Assembly (NCBI GenBank): GCA_032173965.1
Contig: JAVUNC010000019.1
Coordinates: forward strand, 9,101,234 to 9,165,233
Length of the DNA: 64,000 bases
Source: Sitta carolinensis
Taxonomy: Eukaryota; Chordata; Aves; Passeriformes; Sittidae
Reading direction: 5' to 3'
Shown piece by piece: positions 12,656 through 25,900 of the stretch; position 1 is the first letter of the stretch; each line of letters starts with the position of its first letter. Made by a program: the position numbers and the translations under genes. A model generated the notes under the pieces. That model saw nothing but the letters and a program-made list of their open reading frames with translations, was not told the origin of the DNA and ran no database searches.

Positions 12656-15600
12656 GAGAGACCTCCTCTTTAAGCAGTTTAATGGCTAAGAACCTAGTAA
12701 ATGTATTTTTAGACTTTATGAAGCCAGCTCTTCTGAGTTGGGTCTCAAGAGTATGCCAACTAGGTAGAGGAGTATAGGCACATTCTTGCCTCCCAAGGTG
12801 GATAATTAGCATGACCTAGATATATGTACATTTCTGAGAGTTATATGTACTTATTAAAAGCTATAGGGCTGATATACAGATCTTTTAGGTGTTTTGAAAA
12901 GGAAAATATTAATTAAAATTTCATTTTGCTTTTATAACAGCTTGATAAATGCACTCACAAAAATCTTCTTTAACAAGCCTATTCATTTCAGGGACAACCA
13001 AAATGAATAGTCTTGTTAGCAAGGTGCAACTCTATCATCTATTTTAGAACACTGGATAAATATCAAATGCATGTGTTTGCCTAGAAGAGAGAATAAATGA
13101 CACATAATGACACATGAGTAATTTTTATTACAAATTTGTCATTATATAAAGCATTATAAAACCTGAGATAGAGCCATTTCTGAGAGGTAAAGTGGTGAAG
13201 TACAGCAGGTATTTCTAATGTGACTACATCCTGAGTGCAGCTCCATGTATGTAGGGTAAATGTGTATATGTGAATATAAATTGTTAAGGAATTTGACCTT
13301 TAGAATTGTGATTGACTCACTGCATCTTACTCCATGTATTAAGTGCTTCCCAATATTTTCAAAAGGAATACAGGAATTTATCCTCTTCACAGTAGCCTGA
13401 ACAGTCCCTTCTTGGCTCTGGGGAAAAATGTAGCAGTAAACTAACAGTGGGACTCAGATAACTTTGTGCAACACTCAGAATATAGATTTGTCATAGACAT
13501 TTTCCTGTCTCATATAGGATGTATAAAACTTCTATACAGATAAATATGTTGCATGAGAATTGCACAGAATTACTAATCTCCAAGTCTAGCTTTGTTGGTC
13601 CAATCTTACACTTGCATACTTTTACATTATTCTCTTCTGAAATAGAAATTTTCTTCCAGTATTATAACACAGTCACATGGACAGTATTTTTATTTGAATA
13701 ATTCACTGCAGAGAATAGTATAGAGACAAAAAAATCTGCCAAGGACATTTAAAAATATGAGTGCATGACTGACACAGTCACAGCTGCATTTTTTGTGTTT
13801 GAAGGTGCATAATGATGTAAGAATTTAAGAACTTAGATGGATAGCCAAAAAACATATGGTTTTTAGAAGCATTTGGCTGAAATGAAAGCACCAGTTCACT
13901 ACTTGTACCCCAATGATGTAGGGGTGTTTGGGTAAATGAAGATTAAATGAAAATAGAACTCTTGAAATCTCCCATCACTTTTGTGATGCTGCAAACATGC
14001 AATAGTGTTACAGTTCAATATAACTGCAGCCAAATGACTCTTCTAAAGTTGAAAATTACATAACAACTAGTCAGTAGTTGCAGTTAATACTAATAATATC
14101 AAATACCCATTTAAATAAACATGTGTTGATAGTGCAAATAGAATTGTCAAACAGGCATTTGGCTTTAAAACTAATTTTTGCTTTGTCCTGAACAGCTTTG
14201 ATAGCAAAATCACAACTTGCAAACATGATTTTCAATGGTGATTTGCATGTAAATGACTTTGGTGGGTTTTTTTTAAATGTTTCTTATGGACTTGTGGAAA
14301 TACTAAATCTACTTTCTAAGGATCTTGTAAAACCAAGTGGTTAAGCAGATACACTAACAGAGAAGACCACAAGACCAGCTTGTATTACCAGCAGAAGGCC
14401 TGCAGTGCCCTTTTTCTGAGATGAAAACCACTTATCTGGCACCTTTTGATATAACTCAGGTTGTACCTAACAGAGACACTCAGTTAGGAAGACACTCAGT
14501 GCAGTCCAATGAAGTAGGAAATCAAGTGAATTCTTCCTGACTCCTTGTCCTAGAGAGAGATGTTCCTGTTGGCTGGGGCTGGGGTCACATAAGTGCCAAT
14601 GCTGCTGTCATTACAGGTTTTTGTCAGCTGAAAGGTGCTTCAGAGGCAGAGGTCACAGAAAGATAGTGAGCTTCCTTTTCTTTGGGTGGATACTCCAGAA
14701 AATAACCATGGCTCATGATATGGAATTCAGGACAGCCCTGTTAGCTAAACACAGAAAAGTTTTCCAGACTTACACTCACTTAATGCTGAATTTTGCTTTC
14801 CAGGCAGACTCCCCTCTGTCTGAAGAATATGCAAAGGCAGATGAAAGGAATTAGAGCCAGCTGCTTTTATTTCCTCCCACCCCTAATACAAAGAAGCTAC
14901 TGAAGTCAATGCTGTGATGCCAGCAGTGCCAGGTGTTCTGTGGTAGCCTCTTGTTATCCAAGGTTGCTTCTACACAGCTTTATTAGCTGCCAGTGAATCG
15001 GTCCAGATGCTTCTTTTCTTTAAAGAATAAATGTCTACTTTGAGTGGCGGAAAAAAAAATGTACCAGAACCTCTAAGTCATAGCAGCAAATTACAAAAAC
15101 TGCCTTTAAATGAAATGCAGTGCTGATCAGAAGATTGTTCTAAGTGGGTGCCAACCAAAAAACCCTCGCCCTGAATATAGATTTAATGAGGAAGAAAGGA
15201 CTCCTTTCACTAGAATAAATCCATTCAATAAAAAGGTTCAGTCACTTTTGTTTCCTACCAAGTCTGAAAAAAACCCTATATCTGGGTATCAGGTTGGTAT
15301 CTATGAAAACCATTAGAAGAATGATGAGGACAGAATTTCATAGGAAGGTCCATGTTCCACTCTGCACATTCACTTCCTATGAGAGTCCTCCTTTATGCTC
15401 CTGAACTTCCCAGTTCACTGCACGATTTCACTGTTCTGCCGAATTGCTCTGGGTGGACCCTGAAGTAAATATAGAAAGCTACCTTCAAGCAATGAAGAAC
15501 GTCAGGGTTATAGAAGTCTTTGAAAATCAGGGAAGAGGTATATTAGTAGCATCAGTGCAAATTATGTTATTTATTAAAAGACTTTAAAGACCGCTCAATA

Positions 15601-17825
15601 ACTCAAATTTCTGTCATTTCTAAGCACCTTGGTATGTTATTACCACAAAAGAAAATTCCTATAACAAGAAGGTTAAACAATTTGTATGCAGTATTCTTAT
15701 TTCTACAAGAATGATTGCTTTTGACCTGACTATTTAATTATTTTTCAATTCCTTTGCAGGCAGTTCTTCTTGGTAGAAAAATATCATTATAATGTGCATT
15801 TGAAGAGCATAGTCCCTATTTTCAGTTATACCAGTACAATTTTAGAGAGGTCTTCTTAAGAGTTCTTCACTTCCACTAGATTTAGTTTGTTTAGAAACTG
15901 TGATAAAGTTTAGTCCAGAACTTTGTAATCCTGCATGTAGACAAAACTTAGAGATGTTCAAAGATACTCTTCCTTGGGGCTCTAATTTCTTTCCACTTAA
16001 CTGGTGAAACTCCACTGAGCGTGGTTGATCGGATTCATGTTAAAATCAGCTGAGAATTCTGTTATGAGTGAGAGGTACAATAATTTCCAATTACTTTTGA
16101 TTTTCACTGAAATAATAGAAATTAGATTCTGTTGGGCTTATTTGTTTAGTTGCTCTTGTAGATTTCAAGGACTGAATTTTATCCTAGGCGGACACAGTGC
16201 AATCTTAGGGTGAAACTGAAATCTTTAGTGTCACTCTGCTGATGTATTTGGCTCACAAGGAAGTTCAAGGATATTCCAATATCCAAGGAATCCACCTCTC
16301 TCAAATACCTGTTTCATTGGAAATTTCTATGAAATATGTATAAAACTCTCATGGAATTTCATTGTGCAAAAACGGTACAGATCACTGCAGCTTTAAAGTC
16401 TCGTGGTTTTTTTTGTACATTTACACATACATCAAAAGAAAAGTTTGCTTTAAGGAGGAAATGCTCACTTTTCCTATTTCTTTGCTGCTTACCTGCTGAT
16501 TTTTTTTTTTTAACATCTTCAGAGTGACAGCTTAACTGTTTTCCATCCTCAATATATCCCTCATACTCTCGGCCTGAAATACACATCCTTCATCTTGAAA
16601 GAGCTTTAATACTATTTTGAAAGGTTCTCTGTCAGCATACCCATCTTCTGGATAAACTTATGCTCAGAGTGGAGCCTTGTGCTGAGGAAGCCAAAATCAT
16701 ATATATGGACTATCTCCTACCACAATGTTTACTGGACCCAGCAGAAATCTACACTTTTGCAAATGTAACATTTTTTTACATTAAATCCTTCAGAGTTACA
16801 CATTGTCTTTCCTCTAAATCCATAGGACCTCTATGAAAACACACAAATGTTACATGATAATTTTGAGTGACATCAGAATGACTTATAACATGGTAAATTC
16901 TTTTATTTTCATGGTGGTAAGGCACTAGAACTCTTGGTGTGGATTGGACATTACCATGTGGTGATTTTATTCTAAAAATAAGTGTGTTCCCCTTTTGTCA
17001 GAAAGTTTTCTTGATATTTGCAGCAGGCCCTTGCAATTTCTTTTCGAACTGCTGATGAGGAATCAGACATCTCAGACAGAATTTTTGCATTTCTGTTCCT
17101 TTGTTGGTTGGTTTCTTCTGAGCCATGTGCTTCAGTTAGAAAACTTCTTCAGCAGCCGTGTTCTGCTGCATTATTTTTTTTCCTTGGGGACCATTAACTG
17201 ACCATATTTCAACATGAATTTGAACCTGAAGCTTCAAATGTCAATATCCCAGGGTTGCAGGGTACCACCCACTGAAGTGCAAGGAAATCTCTTGCTTCAA
17301 CGTATCACAATAAATATTTAGTATATAATTCGTTATGATATTCAACCAAAATTTGAACATGCTGACTATATAAATATAAGGATTGTACAAATATTTATTG
17401 GAACTTATATTTGGAGGCATGGAGGTATAGGTTACACACAAAAACTTAGTTATAATAGTTTAGGCGAAGAGCAGCATCTATTTAACTTATGAGATTCTTT
17501 AGAAAAAAAGAAGTCATTGTAAAAGAGATATGATGTGTAGCTACTTCTCCTTGGAGTACTTTGAGGAACTTCATATTTAAAGTTCATTAATTTATTATTA
17601 TTTAAAAAATTGTAATTCTCATTAAAAATAATGGTAATTTTATAGATAATATTTTTTAAAATTCTTATGCTCATAATTCTGTACATTTTTCAAGACTTCC
17701 AAAATATTTGAGACTTGTTAAATGGAGGTTAAGTTTTTAAGCCCTGCTGATTTTTTCCTTTTTTATCAGTAGTAGCAACTACAAGATTTAGTGGGGAAGC
17801 TCAAGTTATCCATTCTTCTCCTGTA
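12656..17825. other. Unrecognised non-coding sequence
   Basis: This long AT-rich stretch has no identifiable repeat or exon. Short frames (for example 14621-14854 and 15110-15316) lack domains. The region around 17300-17680 is especially AT-rich. Confidence 0.5.
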
Positions 17826-18306
17826 ATGTCACCTAGAAACAATTTCAGTTACCCAACCCTGGCAACCCCATTGTGTGTCAAACCCCTAAACTGCCTCTCT
17901 TGGGGTCTGGCAGGGAGTCTTTCCAAGCAGCTGCTATCACCTAGGATATATAAATATGTGAACAAGTGCAGGGAGTCAGGAATGCCCTCCATCCGTGTTT
18001 TGTGCTTGCCAGGCAAAAGCCAACTGCACTTGAGAAGGCATGAAACTGAATCCATGTCAACAGGGCACCGAGCCAAAAATAAGGAGCCGAGCTGGATTCC
18101 AGGGCTGTACCAAAGTATTCACAGGGTTTCTGCACCTCTGGGGTTGGGTCAGGGAAGGCAGGGCTATGGGGGTCTCTCAGGCTCACCCCGAAGCAGCACA
18201 CACAAAAGCAGCCGAGGAGGGGACAGGCGTTTCAACAATCCCTGAAAGATCAGGGAGTGCAAGAAGCCAAGACCATTTCAGTTCTTCGAAATCAGAGCAA
18301 AAATGA
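17826..18306. other. GC-richer patch with overlapping frames on both strands
   Basis: Frames of 139 and 88 codons (plus strand) and 75, 86 and 60 codons (minus strand) overlap in this patch. It is visibly richer in G+C than its flanks. The translations resemble no family I recognise, and all frames being open together suggests low stop density rather than coding. It could be an untranslated exon, an old repeat or a conserved regulatory element. Confidence 0.2.
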
Positions 18307-21224
18307 AAGTCATTACAGGAAGATAAACTTGTGATTGCAGGAAGGTTAATGGCTGGATTCCACACAGTTTGATGTTAGGGGAGATTACTGGCACAAGGTG
18401 AGATTTGCGTTGCATGACACAAGCACTACAGTATTACTCAGCTATAACATACCCCTTTTATGCTCATGATTGTTTAAGGGCTTATTTAAATCGCTTTTAT
18501 TTTTCAGTGCTCTATTTTTTCCAGCTGTCAAATGAACTATGTGATTGATAAATAAAAAAATTAGTGGTGTTACTGATATTGTATGATAGCATGTGCAATA
18601 AAAAACTTGCCCTCCTTTGTCAAGGATGTTGACACATACATAAATCGCCAGTCTGAAGTCTTTCTTCAGCATTTATACACAGTATAGCAAGCACCAGCAC
18701 ATCAAAAGCCTGCAATCTAATACAATAAATTGTAGTTGTACTATCAATCTTTTGGTAAAACACCTCTTGCTCAGCTAGCTAACATTAAATAAATTTTTTA
18801 CAAACCTGAGTGACTCATGTATAATTTAAAGCTGCACATAATCTCTAAAATAATAGAACAGGAGTATGAACATAGTATTTAAGTACAGATGAGTAATACA
18901 GAGAGTCAAAAGTATGATAATTGCATATAAATGAACTATAGGTAAAAATATGCATAGGCTTAAGGGAACTGCAGTATAAAAATGAAGTAATACATGTCAC
19001 TCCTATAGTTTCTGAATTATAAATTCATTTCATTGCTCACCAAAAGAATAGGAAAAGGAGAGGATGGTATTTTTTTTTTTAATAAAGAGATTGAGTGTTT
19101 TGCATTAATTGCCATGTAAGTTTAGTTGTATTACTACTGTTCATCACAAAATGATCCTGCATGACTGTGATGAGGTAAAGCCTATAGGTGGAAATGGTTT
19201 TACTAGACCTCCTCCAACAGCTGGAGGGAGCAGACAAAATTTATCTGGGCACAAATTTGTTTGGGGCAAATAAATCTGCCTGTTATGAACAGCAGATTTA
19301 AGGTTTGCTTCTAATTCAAACAACTGCTCTGAGTAGCATTTTCAAGGGGTCTAATAAAAACATCTACACCTTTTACAAACCTTACCTTGCCTATGTCTTT
19401 TCACCATCAGAGCTGTGAGAACCGTGCTGCTGAAGCTCTATGCAGGTAGGTATGCAGGTAGGTTATTTCCAGGGGATGGGAAAAGGAATTCCTAAATATT
19501 TCTGAATATATGGTACTTGTCAGAAAATAAACAAATGCCAGGATAACTGAAGGACTGCAGATCTTCCTAGAATTAGGCACAGCATCTACAAGGAGTAAAT
19601 CAGCCAAGACACCAACAAACATGGAAGGTTTTTTTATAATATAACTAGTTAGGAAAGTACAACCATGCAGACTGGATTGCTGATTTGTACAAAGAATAGG
19701 CACTCCCTGACAAATGCTTAAGATGAATAGATCTGTATTATTCATCATATGTAACAGAGATTAAATGGCTTTTAATGACCAGCTTCTTATCATTAAAATA
19801 TATTTATATAATGCCTGTGTTCAAGTGTCCTTGTAGCAAAACCTGATGTTTATTTACAGAGGAAAAAAACCTTGCCCCTATTGCACTGTATCCTCTGGGA
19901 GAAGGGAAGTAAACACGGCTGGCATTCTTTATATAAAGAAACAAAAAGAATTAAAAAAAATTCTAAAATAAACCCCACACTTCTTCTTGACTTTTATTTT
20001 TCCTCATTCCTTTGTCCAATTATCATCTCAGATATGCTCCAAGTGATTAATATAAAAGGAAACTCTCAGGGCAAAGACTTGCTCAAGTTAGTGCTATTCC
20101 CATGTAAAATGTACATCAAGCTGTGGACTGACCCTGCACAGATTATCTCCAGAGAGTCTCTACTGAACAACATCACACTTTTTTTCTGTGTCTGCTGGTT
20201 TAGACTACAGCTCTTTGAGAACAGAAAAAAGCATACCTCAAAATGTGGCTGTTATTTCATCCTGAACACTTCCTATAGCTGTAGCCTCTTTTATCACTGC
20301 CAAAGCTTTACATCTCTCACAAAACCAGGAAACAAACTTAGAAAATGGTCAGCCTATACTTTAGGATAATTCTCCTTACCTTGATATCCATGAAATATTT
20401 ACTGTAAGAATATACCTACCTCATGTTATCAGTGCAAAAAATTTTACATTTACTTGCATTATTTATACATACATTAAAGTATACTGATAAAGAAAATCAT
20501 GTAATACCTTTACTTTTACCTATGGATTTGGTGAAATGGTTCCATGAAGAAAGCATTTCCAGACAAAAAGAGAATAAAGAAGAGGAGAGAAACAACAGTA
20601 AGAGTCATGAGTACGTGTAAATGCAATAGTATCTGAACATGAAGAGACAAAGTATAAGGTAAGTGTCTGAAGACAAATGGAGATGCAATCAGTGTCATAT
20701 TAGGGATTTAGTTTATTTCTTCCCAATCATGTACATGCAGAAAAACACAGAAATAACCCATGCTTAGATAAGAAAGACTGTCACAAAGGAAACATGAACA
20801 ATGGTTAGGAGGAAAAAATCACTGGTTTTGTTAGGTAGCAAAATTGTACTCTCAGCATTCCAGAAGCCAGGAGCAGGTGCTTTCTGCACATTTCCAATCA
20901 GCCATGCATTAATGCAAAAGGACTCTTCAATGTGTACAATGTTACAAGAGGAGCATCTTCTTTCAGGAGCTATCCGAAGAGTGGTCTTGCACTTTGTTTA
21001 TCTTTTATAGGATCACCCATAATTGTATTTTCTGATAAGTACACAACATTTTCTTAATCACTTCTTATTTCTCTCACCTCTTTTTAATTATTGTATTGCA
21101 ATAGGGGGAGCTGAGGAGGCAGGAAGGACAAAAGCTTACAGAGCAAACAAAAAAAAAAACCCCAAAAACAACCAAAAATGAAATAAGAAAAAGATGTGGC
21201 TAAAACCATGTGTTTTCTTTGCAG
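18307..21224. other. Mostly unrecognised non-coding sequence
   Basis: A 165-codon frame at 19872-20369 has no recognisable domain. Within it, about 20196-20225 (ACTACAGCTCTTTGAGAACAG) resembles the TAGATTGTAAGCTCTTTG motif of old amniote repeats, which argues that the frame is accidental. No other feature was found. Confidence 0.45.
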
Positions 21225-21353
21225 CCAAAGACAGCTTTCAAGCATTTGCCCATCGGTTGCAGTGATGGATTCAAAGCAGCTACAGAACAAGAAGAAACAA
21301 TGAAAGCAGAGTGGAAAAGGAACAGAGCCCATACCTTGGTCGCCCATCATCAG
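21225..21353 (+). other. Candidate internal exon (129 bp, phase 0)
   Basis: A good splice acceptor (TTTTCTTTGCAG, AG at 21223-21224) opens a 129-bp segment ending CATCAG|GTGCGC. The acceptor is strong; the donor is weak at positions +4 to +6. The segment is exactly 43 codons, open in the frame set by the exon start, and hydrophilic, beginning PKTAFKHLPIG and ending NRAHTLVAHHQ. I do not recognise the product. An opposing 114-codon frame overlaps on the minus strand. A chance splice-site pair in a large intron is the main alternative. Confidence 0.22.
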
Positions 21354-22339
21354 GTGCGCCAGACCTTGAAGGGAAACAAGAGCACAGTCAGCAATGAACA
21401 AGGGAGCACGGGAAGGTGGTGTTGTCACACTGACAAAAATGTTTTGTGACAGGCATCTGTTTCCTATAAGATGTCTGTATCACAGAGGGAAATCAAAGAG
21501 CATTTTTCAACCACTGGTTGGAATGCTTTGGGCTACAAGTAACAGAACTGTGATTTGAACACTGGGTGCTGTTTATTGTGGGTTGGGGGGTTTCTTTTTC
21601 TGTGCAGTACTTGCAATGACAGAAAATAATAAAATGCTTTCAAATCCAACCAATTCCTTTAATAATATGTCTTTATCGTATTTTGATTATATTGCTTTGA
21701 ACACTTTGCTGAGAGGACTTCCTGTCCTCTACATGTGAAATGATGTTTAAACCCTGGAGAAGTTTAAACCTGAAAAATGGGCTGGGTCTGATCTTTTTCC
21801 CCTCATAAAAATGAGCATTTCAGGTAGTTAAATAAAATTTCTTCATCACATTGAAATGATAATGCAAAGAATGTCTCCTTATTTGTGTGAAATGTGACAG
21901 TAGAATGAATTTGTTCCAGAGAAAGCAAATTATTACATATGCAATAAAAAATACATAGTAATAAAGAAAATTTAAGTGACAGCTTCTGCAACTACTTCAT
22001 AAATCTGTGAGATTTGGCTTTATACTTATATTATGAGATGAAATCCCATCATACCAGAATAGGTCTAGTGACATTTCAAAGCAGATGTCCATAATGATAA
22101 TCGCTCATCCAGAGCCAGATTTTGTTACTCTTCAAGGAAAAATATTCTGCTTTTTTAATTCATGAAAATAAAATGATACTTAAACCTTACTGAATATAGC
22201 ATGATGTTGGGAGAATATTTTTCTTATATATATATGAAGGTTTTTCATATTTTTATGTCTGATTTTTAAAATAGGCTTATTCTTGTTCAGTTTAGCTGTT
22301 TTAGGATCCAATTCAGGATTTATTGATTGTTCACGTGTA
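21354..22339. other. Unrecognised non-coding sequence
   Basis: The interval between the first exon candidate and the palindrome shows no recognisable repeat or gene. Confidence 0.5.
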
Positions 22340-22361
22340 AATGTAAATGTACATTTACATT
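22340..22361. repeat. 22-bp perfect palindrome
   Basis: AATGTAAATGTAC followed by its mirror complement ATTTACATT forms a perfect AT-rich palindrome centred on GTAC. A further ATGTAAATG lies just downstream. It is probably a chance or simple-sequence palindrome. Confidence 0.8.
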
Positions 22362-22773
22362 ATATTGTATTACAAAAATACAAATGTAAATGGCACAAAG
22401 CCATACATTATTTTCTCAATTGAAATTAATTGAAATTAATTCACACAAAGAAGGTGAGCAATAAAATATCCTTCTCTTTATTGGAAAGCAGACTTCCTAG
22501 AGAGAGTTTCTGTGATTTCTAATTCACAAAGAAAATTAGGTGCACAAATGACTCACACTACTTGGGGGTAGTTCAAAGAAGATACTCCCGACTGCAATCA
22601 GTCTGAATGATTCGTCTCTTACCAGTTCCAAATCTCAAGTGATGTTCCAAGGAGACTAACAATGGTTTTGTTGAATTATTGCTTTTTAATGTCACCCGTT
22701 TTAGAAGTGTAGTTAAACTGAAGGGCCTGATGTGCCTCATCTCTTGTGCAATAATTTCTGTTTCCAAATACAG

Positions 22774-22944
22774 AGCTCTGCAACTGGTGGGATTACCTGG
22801 GGCTCACAGCAATGTAAACGAAAGCTGACTGTGATCCTGAAGGGATGCCTGCATCAGCATTGCTTGGGAAACATCACACAGCTGTACTGGCAGTTTGCAG
22901 CTTGTGAAAGAGAACAGAAATGTTTTCCTGGGTGTTCTTTCTCT
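22774..22944 (+). other. Candidate internal exon (171 bp, phase 0, Cys-rich)
   Basis: An acceptor with a moderate pyrimidine tract (TTTCTGTTTCCAAATACAG, AG at 22772-22773) precedes a segment open for exactly 57 codons. It ends at a near-consensus donor, TCT|GTAAGT (GT at 22945-22946). The translation begins SSATGGITWGS and contains seven cysteines, including CLHQHC and CEREQKCFPGC. I recognise no family. Like the candidate at 21225-21353 it is on the plus strand and phase 0 at both ends, so the two could be joined without breaking the frame. There is no expression or conservation evidence. Confidence 0.25.
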
Positions 22945-25900
22945 GTAAGTGTTGCTGCAAGAGAGGCTTGCTGAGTGCACAGAGTATAAAGACCAGGTAA
23001 TATTTTTTAATTCATTCTTTTAGTGCTAGGTGTCCTTGCTTGGATCCCCTGCCATGTGGTCTTTTGGAAGTATCAGTCTCTTCTTTTGATTGATTAATTT
23101 GTCTTTTGGGTTTTAACTTTTGGTGTTGGCAACTACAGCAAGAAATCTCAGACTTTTGACTTGACCATAACTGTATATAAAAAAGGAAAATTGAAACCAG
23201 TTGAACATTGCAACATCTTTTTCTTTAATGAAACAGTGACTTTACAGCCACTGCTTTATGTGAGATCTTCCAAGCAAATCACTGTCCTGTCTCCCAGGGG
23301 AATGCAAAAAAGGTGATCTCTTATTAGCTCACGTTTACATATGAACTTCATAGCTATACAAACCCAAACAAAAGTCTAGCTTCAGATTATCACTGCTTGA
23401 TAGCTACTGTTTTTATTAAAATGATATGTGAAATTGGTCAGTTGCAAATAGATGACACTTACATAATTTGAGGGAAAAAAAAAGGTAAATAGCAGAAGTA
23501 CCTCTTGAAAACATCATGAAAACTACTTGAATTTGAAGAGTCACTTACAGAGTTGTTCAATGAAAAAAGGCAGTCAAGCGAATGTAAAAGACATGCCCTG
23601 CTCAGACCAAACGTACTAATTAAAAAATTCAGTACTGCTCCTCAAGACACTGTATTTTGTTTCACTCTTTGTGTTAGTTTATTTGCAAGCTGTAAGGTCA
23701 CCTATACTTCCTTGCTAAAGGCACCTGATGATACTCACCTTATTTGATATTTTTGCAATCTGTGGGTGATGGCTATTGAAGAGTGAGGCATTACTAATAC
23801 TGTACCTGTCCATTCCACAGAGTGATTTAAAATGATACAGCTAAACCTGCCATGATAGCAATCACTGCTAGATTTGCAAAATGAAAGTCTGCTTAAAATA
23901 GACCTGGGAAGTTTTATCCTTAAGTAGCCACATATAGGGACCCCATACATTGAAAATACTCATTTGTGCACCACTGCTTCAATTTCTTTGTGAATTAGGA
24001 ATTCAAGTTTAAGTAGGAATCCCTCATGTGTGATCCACTCCAACTCTCTCCTGAATTTGGCTCTGAGAGGAGAGAGTTAAGGAGCACAGGGTGAGATAGC
24101 AGAAGGGGATATGATGGTAGGATATTGCCATAGTTTGGTGTGCGAGTTCCATGCAGAGCACAGGGAAAAACAAAATTTGAACATGATAATCCTGCAGTGA
24201 AAGTGTAGTATGACTTCAGTAAAATGAAAACAGTAGCCTTTTTTAGCAGCAGTATAAAGAACATTGAATACTACATATTTCTGTTTGCTTATGTCGCCTA
24301 ATTTACAGAGATGCTCAGATATCACAGAGATCAAAGATGAAAAAATATGAGCTCAGATTTCAAGTTGTGCTTTAGCTATGCAATTCTATGCTTCAGTTTT
24401 TTACATATTCATGCTTTGTAACTTTAATGTATACATAAGTATCCAGACCTGTGTTGGAATAAATTTAAGGTTGCAGTTTTAAGAATTAGGTTCAGGTAGA
24501 GTCTGGATTAACTGCTATCCAGGTTTTATCTTGTACTGCTGTGCATAAATGAATATGTGAAATGCAATTGAACCTCCTTATCTAGTTATACTGAACCTAA
24601 TTCAAATTTTGAGACTCATGTTGACACCAGTAAGAGTTTTATGCACAGATCAAATACAAGATTAGGTAGTTATTTCTAGGCTTTTATGCTTTTCAGCTAG
24701 AATTTCTACCCCAGTGTTGTTGAACACATTTTTATCTCACAATGAAAATAAAATTTTATTGACGTGTATGAGCTTGACAGCGCCCACCAGTAAAGCACCA
24801 GAATTGTTTGAATTTTCCTTCTCTGGAAAACATATATATTAATAAAATTGCAGAGCATCATCTGTGTGCTAAATCTGAGGACCTGTCTTCACCCTTGAAT
24901 ACAGCAGCACAGAGAAATGAAGTACCAGGGCTCCAAGGCTTCTTGAGAAAATCACCCCTGAACAGGCAGGCAGTGGCCCATGTGGGTTGAAACCTGAAAG
25001 AACTCAGGCCCCAGAGCAGCTCACATGAGCACCCTGGGTCAGAGTCATTCCAGGACAGTCACCTGGCAAATGAGTTAGTTTAGAGAGTCCTTGCTTTTAA
25101 AATAGCTTTTAAAATATTGGAATGAAATAAAATGAAAGCAATTTTTCAGTATAGATAGGTAAACTAATTTTTTTCAAATTGATAGTCATTTATCCAGTAC
25201 GCAAAGATTCACCCCAGAGAGCCTTTAATGACATTTGTATAAAAAAAAAAAAAGCACCTGCATTTTTTGGTTTGTAAGCAAAAAGACTTTAAAACTATCA
25301 TATATTTGCATGTTTTACCAGCTAATAGAGTTACTTACCAATATTCAGGATAGATGGCATTGTGCCTGTTTCCACTGCCCTATGCTATACTTTCTTTAAA
25401 GGGACTTAATTACATACCAACATAATTATTAAAATCACATGCTGCTTCTTTCACAATGTCCAAAAGGCAAGTGCATTATGCTGAAAAGTTAGACAGAAAA
25501 CCTTTTTTCCTAAAGCTTTGTGCTGTAAAGGATATTAAGTAAGCAGGTTTGTGGTATTAAAGAGAAAAGCGCTTTCCATTTTCCTAAGCAATTAAAAGAC
25601 GTGAATTTAACATGCATTACTATTTTATTGGGAGGATTTAGGCTCCACATTGATGAGACAAATAGTTTCTTGAGGTGTTTTTCATACAGAACAGGAGAAG
25701 AAATCAGTCCTGCAAATCTCAGAGTGGTTTTGGATATGGTATCAGTCACAGGAGTACAAATCCTGTTGTTTCAGTGGGGATATTCTGCAATTACAGCAAT
25801 AAGGCCAAGGAGCTTTGCTTGTGTTCTGTATGAAAACATAAATCACATTTATTTAATAAACTTATATGCCTTTATGGGGGGAGAAAATACAACTTACCGT

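Noticed and set aside
19872..20369. 165-codon plus-strand open frame
   Set aside because: No domain, no splice or start context, residue composition like translated AT-rich DNA, and part of it resembles an old repeat motif (about 20196-20225).
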